Assembly (NCBI GenBank): GCA_965369635.1
Contig: CBDURC010000077.1
Coordinates: forward strand, 1 to 12,888
From: UBA3071 sp965369635
GTDB taxonomy: Bacteria; Chloroflexota; Anaerolineae; UBA3071
Direction: 5' to 3'
DNA length: 12,888 nucleotides
Part shown: positions 6,073 through 12,687 of the stretch, in pieces
Position numbering within the stretch: the stretch's first letter is position 1
Layout: each line of letters starts with the position of its first letter
The notes under the pieces: generated by a model
Told to the model about the DNA's origin: nothing
The model's input: only the letters and a program-made list of their open reading frames with translations
Database searches by the model: none
Translations under genes and position numbers: made by a program

Positions 6073-6768
6073 GTGGAGACCTCGTCGGCTCAGTACCAAC
6101 GGCTGCGAGAGCAGATGGTAGAGAGACAGATCGCCCGGCGGGGCATCGCCGATCCACGGGTGCTGGAGGTCATGCGCAGGGTGCCTCGCCATCGCTTCGT
6201 CCCTCAAAGCGTGCTCTCTTCGGCCTACGGTGACTGTGCGCTGCCCATAGGCGAAGGGCAGACGATCTCCCAGCCCTACATCGTGGCCTTGATGACCGAG
6301 GCACTGGAACTAGAAGGGCACGAGAGCGCCTTGGAGATCGGCACCGGCTGTGGCTACCAGGCGGCCATCCTCAGCAAGCTGGTCGAGAGAGTCCACACCA
6401 TCGAGAGACATGCAGTGCTGGCCGAGCGGGCGGAGAAGTTGCTGATCGAGCTCGGCTGCCACAACGTGCACGTGCACGTGGGCGATGGCACAGCCGGCTG
6501 GCCGGAGGCTGCTCCCTTCGAGGCTATTATCATCACCGCGGCCGCTCCCGAGGTGCCTCAGCCGCTCCTGGATCAACTGGCCGACGGCGGTCGGTTGGTG
6601 GCCCCTGTTGGCCCCGCGGGCTTCCAGAATCTGATCCGCGTGCGCAAGAAGGGCAAGCGCACGACCACCCAGCACCTGGCTCCTGTGGCCTTCGTGCCGC
6701 TGATCGGTGAGCATGGCTGGTCGGAGGAGGACGAGGGAGAAAGGGGGTGGCGGTTCTGGCGAAGGTAG
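6073..6768 (+). CDS. pcm: Protein-L-isoaspartate O-methyltransferase
   Basis: This enzyme transfers a methyl group from S-adenosylmethionine to isoaspartyl residues in damaged proteins, beginning their conversion back to aspartyl. Family blocks are clear: RRVPRHRFVP (35-44), the substrate loop ALPIGEGQTISQPYIVALMTE, SAM motif I ALEIGTGCGYQAAIL (86-100), GDGTAGWPEAAPFEAI and GGRLVAPVG. I chose GTG at 6073 (231 residues) because GGAGG lies eight bases before it and the family-like sequence begins soon after. An in-frame TTG at 6031, directly after the sigma stop, would add 14 residues but has no ribosome binding site. An 18-residue charged and aromatic tail (HGWSEEDEGERGWRFWRR) extends past the conserved core. 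It lies between the sigma factor and archease on the same strand. Confidence 0.92.
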   Translation: METSSAQYQRLREQMVERQIARRGIADPRVLEVMRRVPRHRFVPQSVLSSAYGDCALPIGEGQTISQPYIVALMTEALELEGHESALEIGTGCGYQAAILSKLVERVHTIERHAVLAERAEKLLIELGCHNVHVHVGDGTAGWPEAAPFEAIIITAAAPEVPQPLLDQLADGGRLVAPVGPAGFQNLIRVRKKGKRTTTQHLAPVAFVPLIGEHGWSEEDEGERGWRFWRR

Positions 6769-6827
6769 GTGGGTTCGTAGGTGATCTCCCGCAAACGCTT
6801 GGATGGCAAAGGAGACGGAGCAAACCT

Positions 6828-7256
6828 ATGCCTTACGAATACCTTGACCACACGGCCGATGTGGGACTGCGAAGCCGTGGGCAGACACTGGCCGAGGCGC
6901 TGACACACGGCGCACTCGGCCTGTTTGCTCTCATGGTGGATCCAGAGCGAATCGTGCCACAGCAGGAGGTGCCCATCCAGTGCGAGGCGGGCGATCCGGC
7001 CGCGTTGTTCGTGGAGATGCTCAACGAACTGCTGGCACAGCGTGATATCGAGGGGCTGTTCTTTGGCGATTTCGAGATCACCGACCTGGAGCAGAGCGAC
7101 GATGGCTACTGGCTGAAGGGGATAGCCCGCGGCGAGCCCATGGACATCGAGCGGCACCAGCCGAAAACCGAGGTCAAGGCCGCGACCTACGGGGGGCTGG
7201 AGTACATCGTGAATGAGAAGGGGCAGCATGTCCTGCAGTGTATCTTGGATCTGTAG
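6828..7256 (+). CDS. Archease, RtcB RNA-ligase activator
   Basis: A 142-residue archease, the small protein that speeds guanylylation and multiple turnover of the RNA ligase RtcB (established for archaeal and human homologues). The family signature YLDHTADVGLRSRG stands at the N-terminus (5-18), followed by ALFVEMLNELL (58-69), the KAATYGGLEY block (117-126) and the C-terminal ILDL whose aspartate (D141) is conserved. The ATG at 6828 has GGAG seven bases upstream and matches the usual family start. An in-frame GTG at 6747 lies inside pcm and would add 27 non-conserved residues, so I rejected it. Archease lies 59 bp after pcm and 132 bp before rtcB on the same strand, which strongly supports a partnership with that gene. 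Confidence 0.93.
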   Translation: MPYEYLDHTADVGLRSRGQTLAEALTHGALGLFALMVDPERIVPQQEVPIQCEAGDPAALFVEMLNELLAQRDIEGLFFGDFEITDLEQSDDGYWLKGIARGEPMDIERHQPKTEVKAATYGGLEYIVNEKGQHVLQCILDL

Positions 7257-7307
7257 GATGGAAGCGCCAGGTCTTGCGGTGAGATAGGCAGGCAGAGCAT
7301 TGGGCTA

Positions 7308-7373
7308 CGTGAAACGTGATGCGTGAAGAACCGGCACGGCGGCGGAGTCACGTTTCACGCATCGCGTTTCACG
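7308..7373 (+). repeat. Long hairpin (20-bp arms) in the archease-rtcB spacer
   Basis: The arms are 7308-7327 and 7354-7373 with a 26-nt loop. As DNA they differ at one position, and in RNA that position is a G-U pair, so all 20 pairs can form. The right arm ends 15 bases before the rtcB ATG, next to its GGAGGAG ribosome binding site. No T-run follows, so it is not a standard terminator. It is built from words such as GTGAAACG and GATGCGTGAA that recur at both ends of aroKB, so it may belong to a dispersed repeat family. It might stabilise or process the mRNA between the two genes. Confidence 0.85.
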
Positions 7374-7388
7374 GAAGGGAGGAGAGAA

Positions 7389-8867
7389 ATGGGCGAGAAG
7401 ATCAGAGTGAACGAACACATCACCCTGGAACGAGTGGCTCCCTACGTCTGGGAGGTTGCCCAACAGGGCGATATGCTGGTGCCGGGCCGCATCTACGGCG
7501 ACCGGGCCATCGTTGATCACCTCATCGGCGACGTGAGGAAAGGCAAGCAGTGGAACGCCCTGGAGCAGATCGTAAACGTCGCCTGCCTGCCGGGCATCCA
7601 GAGCGCCTCGCTGGCCATGGCCGATGTGCATCCCGGCTATGGCTTCCCCATCGGCGGCGTGGGCGCGTTCGACCCCGACTCCGGCGTCATCAGCGTGGCC
7701 GGGGTGGGATTCGACATCAACTGCGGCGTGCGCACGCTGCGCACCTCACTCGAGGAGGCCGACATCGAGCCCCATAAGACCGAGCTGGCCGATGCGCTCT
7801 ATCGCACCGTGCCCGCCGGCCTGGGCTCCACCGGCGACATCAGACTCAGCACCAAGGAGATCGACCAGGTGCTGATGAAGGGTGCCCAGTTCTCCGTCGA
7901 GCGAGGCTACGGCTTCCCCGAAGACCTGGAATACATCGAGGATGGTGGCTGTTTGCACGGCGCCAACCCCGCGCACGTCTCCCAGAAAGCCAAGCAGCGG
8001 CAGCTCAAGCAGGTGGGCACGCTCGGTTCGGGCAACCACTACTGCGAGGTACAGATAGTGGAAGAGATCTACGCCCCGGAGGTGGCCGAAGTGTACGGCC
8101 TCTTCCCCGGCCAGGTGCTCATCAGCATCCACTCCGGCAGCCGCGCCCTGGGCCATCAGATCGGCACCGACTACCTGCCCTTCCTGGAGAAATCGAGCAA
8201 GAAGTATGGCATTCCCATTCGTGAACGAGAGCTGGTCTGTGCGCCGTTCAGAAGCCCCGAGGGGCAGCAATACTTCGCGGCCATGAAGGCCGGAGCCAAC
8301 TGCGCCTATGCTAACCGGCAGGCGCTGGCCCACCTGGTGCGAAAGGCATTCAAGAAGTCGCTGGGCACCAAGCAACGGGAGATCGAGACGCTGTACGAGG
8401 TGCCGCACAACATCGCCAAGCTGGAGAAGCACATTGTGGACGGCGTGGAGCGGGAGTTGATCGTACACCGCAAGGGGGCCACGCGTGCCTTTGGCCCCGG
8501 ATGGCCAGAGCTGCCCGCTGCTTACCGCGCTGTGGGGCAGCCGGTGCTGGTGGGCGGGACGATGGGCACCCATTCCTACATTCTCACCGGCACGAAGCGG
8601 GGCATGGAGGAGACCTTCGGCAGCGCGCTGCACGGCGCTGGGCGGGCCCTCTCCCGCCGTCAGGCCAAGAAGCGCTTCTGGGGTGGCGACGTGATCCAGG
8701 AACTGGCCGCCAGGGGGATCATCATCCGGGCGCACTCCAAGGCCGGCGTGGCCGAGGAAGCGCCAGGGGCCTACAAGGACGTGCTGCAGGTCGTGGAGGT
8801 GATGCACAACGCGGGGGTGGTGCGCAAGGTGGCTCGCCTGCGCCCCGTTATCTGCGTGAAGGGGTAG
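7389..8867 (+). CDS. rtcB: RNA-splicing ligase RtcB (3'-phosphate/cyclic phosphate RNA ligase)
   Basis: A 492-residue RtcB, which joins RNA 2',3'-cyclic phosphate or 3'-phosphate ends to 5'-hydroxyl ends using GTP and manganese, in tRNA splicing or RNA repair. Metal ligands are visible as D109 and C112 (GVGFDINCGVR), H217 (GSGNHYCE), H248 (SIHSGSR) and H340 (VPHN). The guanylylated histidine is H415 (SALHGAGRALSR) and the C-terminal KG supplies K491. These map onto the Pyrococcus horikoshii residues with constant offsets (14, then 11), so the enzyme looks active. Length is that of the long archaeal-type RtcB, the class that pairs with archease. ATG at 7389 follows GGAGGAG; the earlier in-frame GTG at 7323 lies inside the hairpin and was rejected. 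It is the last gene of the sigma-pcm-archease-rtcB run. Confidence 0.96.
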   Translation: MGEKIRVNEHITLERVAPYVWEVAQQGDMLVPGRIYGDRAIVDHLIGDVRKGKQWNALEQIVNVACLPGIQSASLAMADVHPGYGFPIGGVGAFDPDSGVISVAGVGFDINCGVRTLRTSLEEADIEPHKTELADALYRTVPAGLGSTGDIRLSTKEIDQVLMKGAQFSVERGYGFPEDLEYIEDGGCLHGANPAHVSQKAKQRQLKQVGTLGSGNHYCEVQIVEEIYAPEVAEVYGLFPGQVLISIHSGSRALGHQIGTDYLPFLEKSSKKYGIPIRERELVCAPFRSPEGQQYFAAMKAGANCAYANRQALAHLVRKAFKKSLGTKQREIETLYEVPHNIAKLEKHIVDGVERELIVHRKGATRAFGPGWPELPAAYRAVGQPVLVGGTMGTHSYILTGTKRGMEETFGSALHGAGRALSRRQAKKRFWGGDVIQELAARGIIIRAHSKAGVAEEAPGAYKDVLQVVEVMHNAGVVRKVARLRPVICVKG

Positions 8868-8874
8868 ACTGGTA

Positions 8875-8916
8875 GATTGGAGCTTTGAGCTTCGGGTTTT
8901 GGGCTTTGCGCTTTGA
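8875..8916 (+). repeat. Heptamer tandem repeat between rtcB and the permease gene
   Basis: Five clear seven-base units (8882-8916: GCTTTGA, GCTTCGG, GTTTTGG, GCTTTGC, GCTTTGA), with a looser sixth (GATTGGA, 8875-8881), fill most of the 58-bp space between the convergent stop codons. It has no inverted symmetry strong enough to act as a bidirectional terminator. It resembles the heptameric short tandem repeats described in cyanobacterial intergenic DNA. Confidence 0.8.
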
Positions 8917-8925
8917 CTACATGCG

Positions 8926-10173
8926 TCACTCGTATCTGAGCGCGTCAATGGGATTCAGGCGCGCCGCTCGCGTGGCGGGGTAGATGCCGAAGAACAGCCC
9001 CACGGCCGCCGAGAAACCAATGGCCAGCAGCACCGACTGAACAGACGTCACGGCGGTCAGCTCCTCCGCCAGGCTGGATACGATCTGCGCCCCGGCGATC
9101 CCCAGGCCCAGTCCCACGAAGCCTCCGATCGTGGAGATCACCACGGCCTCGATGAGGAATTGCAGCAGGATGTCCCGCCGCTTGGCCCCCACCGCCTTGC
9201 GCAGGCCAATCTCCCGCGTGCGCTCAGTGACCGAGACCAGCATGATGTTCATGATGCCGATGCCGCCGACCAGCAGGGAAATGGCAGCGATGCTGCCCAG
9301 GAAGATAGTCAGTACGCCCGTGATTTCCCCGAAGATGGAGATGATGTCCGACTGATTGATGACGGTGAAATCGTCGTCGTCGCGGTAGGCAATGTTGTGC
9401 CGCTGCCGCAGCAGGTCGGCGATCTGGTTGGCGGCGGCTTCCATGTGATCTTCACTCACCGCCTGGGCGTAGATGACCGACACACGGTACTCACCGGAGA
9501 TAGTGCGGTCCCGGTAGATACGGGCCTGCGCTGTGGTGAGGGGCACGAAGATGGCATTGTCCTGATCGCCAAAGCCAGAGCCCCCCTTCTCCTCCATGAC
9601 GCCGATGACCCGAAAGGGCACCGCGCCGATCTTGATCGTCTGGCCAATGGGATAGTCATCGTCGGGGAAGAGCCGCTCGGCCACCGTCTGCCCCAGCACA
9701 GCCACGCGGGACTGGTTCGCCAGCGTCCCCTCGTCAACAAACTCGCCCAGCACCACCTCCCAGTTGCGCACCACGGTGTACTGCGGAGTCACCCCCAGGA
9801 CCTGGGGCAGCGCATCCCGCTTGCCTGCTGTTACGGCCGTGAAACGCCCTAGCTCGGGAGCGACGGCGACCACGTCCGGCACGTTGAAGGGATCGGCGAT
9901 GGCCAGGGCATCTCCGTAGGTCAGCCCCTGGCTGGCGCGCCCGCGTCTCAACGCCCCGGGGGCGTGTTGCAGTTGCCCTGGCACGACGAACAGCAGGTTA
10001 GAGCCGATGCTCTGGAACTGCTGTGCGATGTACTGTTCCACGCCTTGGCCAACGGAAAGCAGCGTGATCACCGCGCCCACGCCGATGACGATGCCCAGCA
10101 TGGTGAGGGCGGCGCGGAGTTTATTGGATGAAAGCCCCCGCAGGGCGATGCGGATGGATGACGTCAAGTTCAT
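8926..10173 (-). CDS. ABC transporter permease, MacB/FtsX-like
   Basis: A 415-residue membrane subunit of a MacB-type (type VII) ABC transporter. The layout is canonical: a short cytoplasmic start and TM1 (about 21-42, MLGIVIGVGAVITLLS), a large extracytoplasmic MacB periplasmic-core domain (about 43-285), then TM2 (286-312), TM3 (336-362) and TM4 (379-401), and the short C-terminus RLNPIDALRYE. The TERTREIGLRKAVGAKR loop (316-332) that couples to the ATPase is conserved. The nucleotide-binding domain is not fused as in E. coli MacB but is encoded just upstream. Such systems use conformational change to drive export of peptides, lipids or drugs; the substrate cannot be read from sequence. The ATG is supported by the family start, but no Shine-Dalgarno motif precedes it: a heptamer array fills the spacer instead. 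Confidence 0.92.
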   Translation of the reverse strand: MNLTSSIRIALRGLSSNKLRAALTMLGIVIGVGAVITLLSVGQGVEQYIAQQFQSIGSNLLFVVPGQLQHAPGALRRGRASQGLTYGDALAIADPFNVPDVVAVAPELGRFTAVTAGKRDALPQVLGVTPQYTVVRNWEVVLGEFVDEGTLANQSRVAVLGQTVAERLFPDDDYPIGQTIKIGAVPFRVIGVMEEKGGSGFGDQDNAIFVPLTTAQARIYRDRTISGEYRVSVIYAQAVSEDHMEAAANQIADLLRQRHNIAYRDDDDFTVINQSDIISIFGEITGVLTIFLGSIAAISLLVGGIGIMNIMLVSVTERTREIGLRKAVGAKRRDILLQFLIEAVVISTIGGFVGLGLGIAGAQIVSSLAEELTAVTSVQSVLLAIGFSAAVGLFFGIYPATRAARLNPIDALRYE

Positions 10174-10178
10174 GTATC

Positions 10179-10241
10179 AAATACCCAATACCCACTATCC
10201 AATATCCAATACCCAATACCCAATACCCAGTATCCAATCTC
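10179..10241 (-). repeat. Heptamer tandem repeat (x9) filling the ATPase-permease spacer
   Basis: Nine seven-base units run from 10179 to 10241, on the plus strand mostly CAATACC with variants CACTATC, CAATATC, CAGTATC and CAATCTC. The array spans all but a few bases of the 69 bp between the ATPase stop and the permease ATG. On the transcribed strand it reads as GGTATTG repeats and contains no AGGAGG-like element near the start codon. Confidence 0.93.
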
Positions 10242-10242
10242 T

Positions 10243-11034
10243 CTATCGAGCGTTGTTGCCCTTGCTCAGCAGATCCCGCAGGCTCTTGCCGAAAACCTCC
10301 CGCCGGTCGCCAACGTAAGCGTGCTCGCCCGCCTGGCGCGGGTTAGCAACCTCCTCATCCGCCGCAACGCAACCATCACGCAGGTGCACGATGCGACTCG
10401 TATGGGCGGCGATATCCGGCTCGTGGGTGACGAAGATGATGGTCACTCCCATCTCGCGGTTCAACTCCTGGAAGATGGCCATGATCTCCGCGCCAGCGCG
10501 GGAGTCCAGGTTGCCGGTCGGCTCGTCAGCCAGGATGATGGAGGGATCATTGACCAGCGATCGGGCGATGGCCACCCGCTGCTGCTGCCCACCTGAAAGC
10601 TCGTTGGGCCGGTGGTGCAAGCGATCCTCCAGTCCGACCGCTTCCAGCGCGGCGGTGGCTCGCTGGCGGCGGTCCTTTGCTCCAGCGTAGATCAGCGGCA
10701 GTTCGACATTCTCCAACGCCGAGGTTCTGGCCAGCAGGTTGAAGCTCTGGAAGACGAAGCCTATCTTGCGGTTGCGGATCTCCGCCAGTCGGTCATCATC
10801 GAGATGGGCCACGTCCGTCCCTTCCAGGAAATAGGTGCCCGAGGTGGGCTGATCCAGGCAGCCGATGACGTTCATCAGCGTGGTTTTCCCCGAACCCGAG
10901 GGCCCCATGATGGATACCAGTTCGCCCTTGTGTATCTGCAGCGACACGCCGCGCAGGGCGTGAACCTCTACCTCACCCATGAGGTAGACTTTGGTGATGT
11001 CTTGGATCTCGATCAGCGGTGGGTGCTCGCTCAT
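10243..11034 (-). CDS. ABC transporter ATP-binding protein, MacB/LolD type
   Basis: A 263-residue ATPase subunit that powers the neighbouring permease. All nucleotide-binding motifs are intact: Walker A GPSGSGKT (44-51), Q-loop Q96 (FVFQSFNLL), signature LSGGQQQRVAIARSL (146-160), Walker B IILADEPTGNLD with catalytic E171, and the H-loop H204 (FVTHEPD). The GNLD and SFNLLARTSALENVELPL segments are typical of the LolD/MacB subfamily. About 35 residues after the usual end (225-263, with VGDRREVFGKSLRDLLSKG) form an extra charged tail of unknown role. The ATG has GGAG seven bases upstream. It lies between the adaptor gene (68-bp gap, with a palindrome) and the permease (69-bp gap, with a heptamer array); all three are co-directional and probably one operon. 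Confidence 0.94.
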   Translation of the reverse strand: MSEHPPLIEIQDITKVYLMGEVEVHALRGVSLQIHKGELVSIMGPSGSGKTTLMNVIGCLDQPTSGTYFLEGTDVAHLDDDRLAEIRNRKIGFVFQSFNLLARTSALENVELPLIYAGAKDRRQRATAALEAVGLEDRLHHRPNELSGGQQQRVAIARSLVNDPSIILADEPTGNLDSRAGAEIMAIFQELNREMGVTIIFVTHEPDIAAHTSRIVHLRDGCVAADEEVANPRQAGEHAYVGDRREVFGKSLRDLLSKGNNAR

Positions 11035-11055
11035 GTTTGCGCTCCGGTCGAGAAA

Positions 11056-11097
11056 GGGTCTGATGGGTCTGAAGAGACTGAGGGGATCCCCTCAGTC
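11056..11097 (-). repeat. 9-bp repeat leading into a 22-bp perfect palindrome, adaptor-ATPase spacer
   Basis: Bases 11076-11097 form a perfect 22-bp palindrome centred on GGATCC. In RNA it folds as a nine-pair stem (GACTGAGGG with CCCTCAGTC) and a GATC loop. It lies five bases past the adaptor stop codon on the minus strand. Beside it are three nine-base units (GGGTCTGAT, GGGTCTGAA, GAGACTGAG at 11056-11082), the last running into the palindrome. No T-run follows, so it is more likely an mRNA-stability or processing element than a full terminator. Confidence 0.85.
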
Positions 11098-11102
11098 CCC
11101 TT

Positions 11103-12485
11103 CTAACGCGGCGGGCCGAAGGTCTCGCGCAACTGCTCAAGTGAGCTGACCTGGCGAATAGCCAGCACATCCCCTTCCTCCAGCCCCGCCACCACCTCGC
11201 TCTGTTGCTCGTTGCGCATGCCAATCTGGATCTCGACCCGCACGGGCAGGCCTTCTTCCACCCGCTCCACGTAGGCCCTGTCATTCTGGCGATCGATCTG
11301 GATGAGGCGGTTGGGAACCACCAGCACGTTATCGGCGCGGGCGGTGGTGATACTGGCCATGGCGCTCATGCCCGACCGCAGCGGGGCGTTGGTGGGCTCA
11401 AGGTCGATTCTCAGCCGGTAGGAAATCACGCCCGTCTCCAGGTTAGCGGTAGGGGCGATGGACGCGACGCGTCCTGCGATCTCCGCTTCCGGCAGTGCAT
11501 CCAGACTGATGCTGGCCTGCTGGCCGACCTCCACAATGCCAATGTCAATCTCGTCCACATTGACGTTGATGTGGAAATGAGAGAGATCGGTCATCTCAAA
11601 GGCTGGCCGGGCGCTGGAGGTCAACTCGCCGGCCTTGATGTTCACGGCGGTGATCACGCCATCGAAAGGTGCAGTGAGTCTTGTCCCGTCCAGTGCCAGC
11701 AGCGCTTGCTCTACCGCCACTTCGGCCTGTCGCACCTGGGCACGGGCGATGTCCAGATCCTCGGCCGAGAGCCCTTCCTTGAGCCGATCCAGCGTGGCCT
11801 GGGCCTGGGCGATCTGGGCCAGCGTCGCGGCCTTCTGCGCCTCCGTAGACCCTCTGGTGGCCAGCCGGTAGTTCGTCTGGGCTAACTCATGATCCAATGT
11901 GGCCTGCTGCAACTGCAGCGACGGGGGCAGCATGGCCACGTTGGGCAGATGGGCCACCTTATCATAGGCGGCCTGAGCCTGATCCAAGATCATGCGGGCC
12001 CGCTCGACATTGCCCTTGGCCACCTGCAACTCATCCTCGCTGGGTCCTTTCAGGAGCTCACGGTAGGCGGCCTGTGCGCTGGCCAGCGCAGCCTCGGCCG
12101 CAGCCAAGTCACTGGGATTAGGCTCAGTCTGGGCCTTGGCCAACTGTGCCCGGCTGATGGTCAGCCCGGTCTCGGCCTGAGCCAGGGCCAACTCCAGCTC
12201 TGCCGTCTCCAGCTGAGCTAGCAGACCGCCAGCCTTCACCTCCTGTCCCTCTTGCACTAACACATCCGCCACCCGCCCCGCACCCTTGAAGCTTAGCAGC
12301 ACCCGAGACTGGGGTTCGATACTGCCCGTGGCGCTCACGGTGGATATGATCGTGCCCCGCTCTACGGCCATGCTGTCGAAATCAGGCGCTTCGGGCTCCT
12401 TCTCCTGAGCGAAGAGCTCGTAGCCGTAGAAGCTGCCGCCGATGACGACCGCCAGGATCAAGATGATAGTGACAAACCGTTTCAT
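11103..12485 (-). CDS. Efflux adaptor subunit (MacA/HlyD-like membrane fusion protein)
   Basis: A 460-residue adaptor of the HlyD/MacA family, anchored by one N-terminal membrane segment (about 4-24, FVTIILILAVVIGGSFYGYEL). The order is typical: the first half of a lipoyl domain (about 62-95, GRVADVLVQEGQEVKAGGLL), a long alanine/glutamine-rich coiled coil (about 96-265), the second lipoyl half (TRLTAPFDGVITAVNIKAGE, 268-287), then a beta-barrel and membrane-proximal domain. The coiled coil contains two similar 32-residue segments (144-175 and 235-266). I chose ATG at 12485, with GGGGAG 11 bases upstream, over a TTG nine codons earlier that lies before that site. It heads the adaptor-ATPase-permease operon. 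No outer-membrane channel gene is visible. In a single-membrane cell it would act on the outer face of the cytoplasmic membrane. Confidence 0.9.
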   Translation of the reverse strand: MKRFVTIILILAVVIGGSFYGYELFAQEKEPEAPDFDSMAVERGTIISTVSATGSIEPQSRVLLSFKGAGRVADVLVQEGQEVKAGGLLAQLETAELELALAQAETGLTISRAQLAKAQTEPNPSDLAAAEAALASAQAAYRELLKGPSEDELQVAKGNVERARMILDQAQAAYDKVAHLPNVAMLPPSLQLQQATLDHELAQTNYRLATRGSTEAQKAATLAQIAQAQATLDRLKEGLSAEDLDIARAQVRQAEVAVEQALLALDGTRLTAPFDGVITAVNIKAGELTSSARPAFEMTDLSHFHINVNVDEIDIGIVEVGQQASISLDALPEAEIAGRVASIAPTANLETGVISYRLRIDLEPTNAPLRSGMSAMASITTARADNVLVVPNRLIQIDRQNDRAYVERVEEGLPVRVEIQIGMRNEQQSEVVAGLEEGDVLAIRQVSSLEQLRETFGPPR

Positions 12486-12546
12486 TATGTTCTGTTCTCC
12501 CCTATTCGACAAGGTTTCAGAATACGTAGCTTCCTAGACATGCAAA

Positions 12547-12571
12547 GGCCGCAGACGGATCGTCTCCGGCC
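12547..12571. promoter_or_regulatory. 25-bp interrupted palindrome upstream of the efflux operon
   Basis: GGCCG, one unpaired base, AGACG, a three-base centre, CGTCT, one unpaired base and CGGCC form a symmetric element about 60 bp before the adaptor ATG. On the minus strand it is followed by TTT, so it could be a weak terminator of the upstream gene. It could equally be an operator or a leader hairpin of the efflux operon. I see no clear -35/-10 pair for this operon. Confidence 0.5.
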
Positions 12572-12609
12572 AAGGAAGCGCTCTCGTATCCCATAGACCA
12601 AACGTCAAC

Positions 12610-12632
12610 GCAAGGCATCTTATTCGCCTTGC
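12610..12632. promoter_or_regulatory. 7-bp inverted repeat with 9-bp spacer (possible operator or hairpin)
   Basis: GCAAGGC (12610-12616) and GCCTTGC (12626-12632) are perfect complements around an AT-rich nine-base centre. The site lies in the 202-bp spacer between the YIP1-like gene end and the adaptor start. The AT-rich centre and absence of a T-run suit a dimeric repressor site at least as well as a terminator. No regulator gene is adjacent to support this. Confidence 0.4.
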
Positions 12633-12644
12633 ACCTTCCTAGCT

Positions 12645-12679
12645 CATCTCATCAGCCCATCTCATCAAGCCATCAAGCC
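12645..12679. repeat. 13-14-bp direct repeat after the YIP1-like gene
   Basis: CATCTCATCAGCC (12645-12657) is followed directly by CATCTCATCAAGCC (12658-12671) and a partial third copy ATCAAGCC (12672-12679). The array lies just past the stop codon of the minus-strand gene at the window's right end. Confidence 0.8.
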
Positions 12680-12687
12680 GCTGTCTT

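Noticed and set aside
6747..6827. Upstream in-frame GTG as the archease start
   Set aside because: The extra 27 residues are not archease-like and overlap pcm. ATG 6828 has a ribosome binding site and the family start.
7323..7388. Upstream in-frame GTG as the rtcB start
   Set aside because: It would place the repeat hairpin inside the protein. The ATG at 7389 has a strong ribosome binding site and fits the family start.
7746..8948. 400-codon minus-strand open frame opposite rtcB
   Set aside because: It is the antisense shadow of a highly biased GC-rich coding gene whose plus-strand product has every RtcB catalytic residue.
10179..10241. Repeat array considered as a CRISPR array
   Set aside because: The units are only seven bases and directly abut with no spacers between them, and no cas genes are present.
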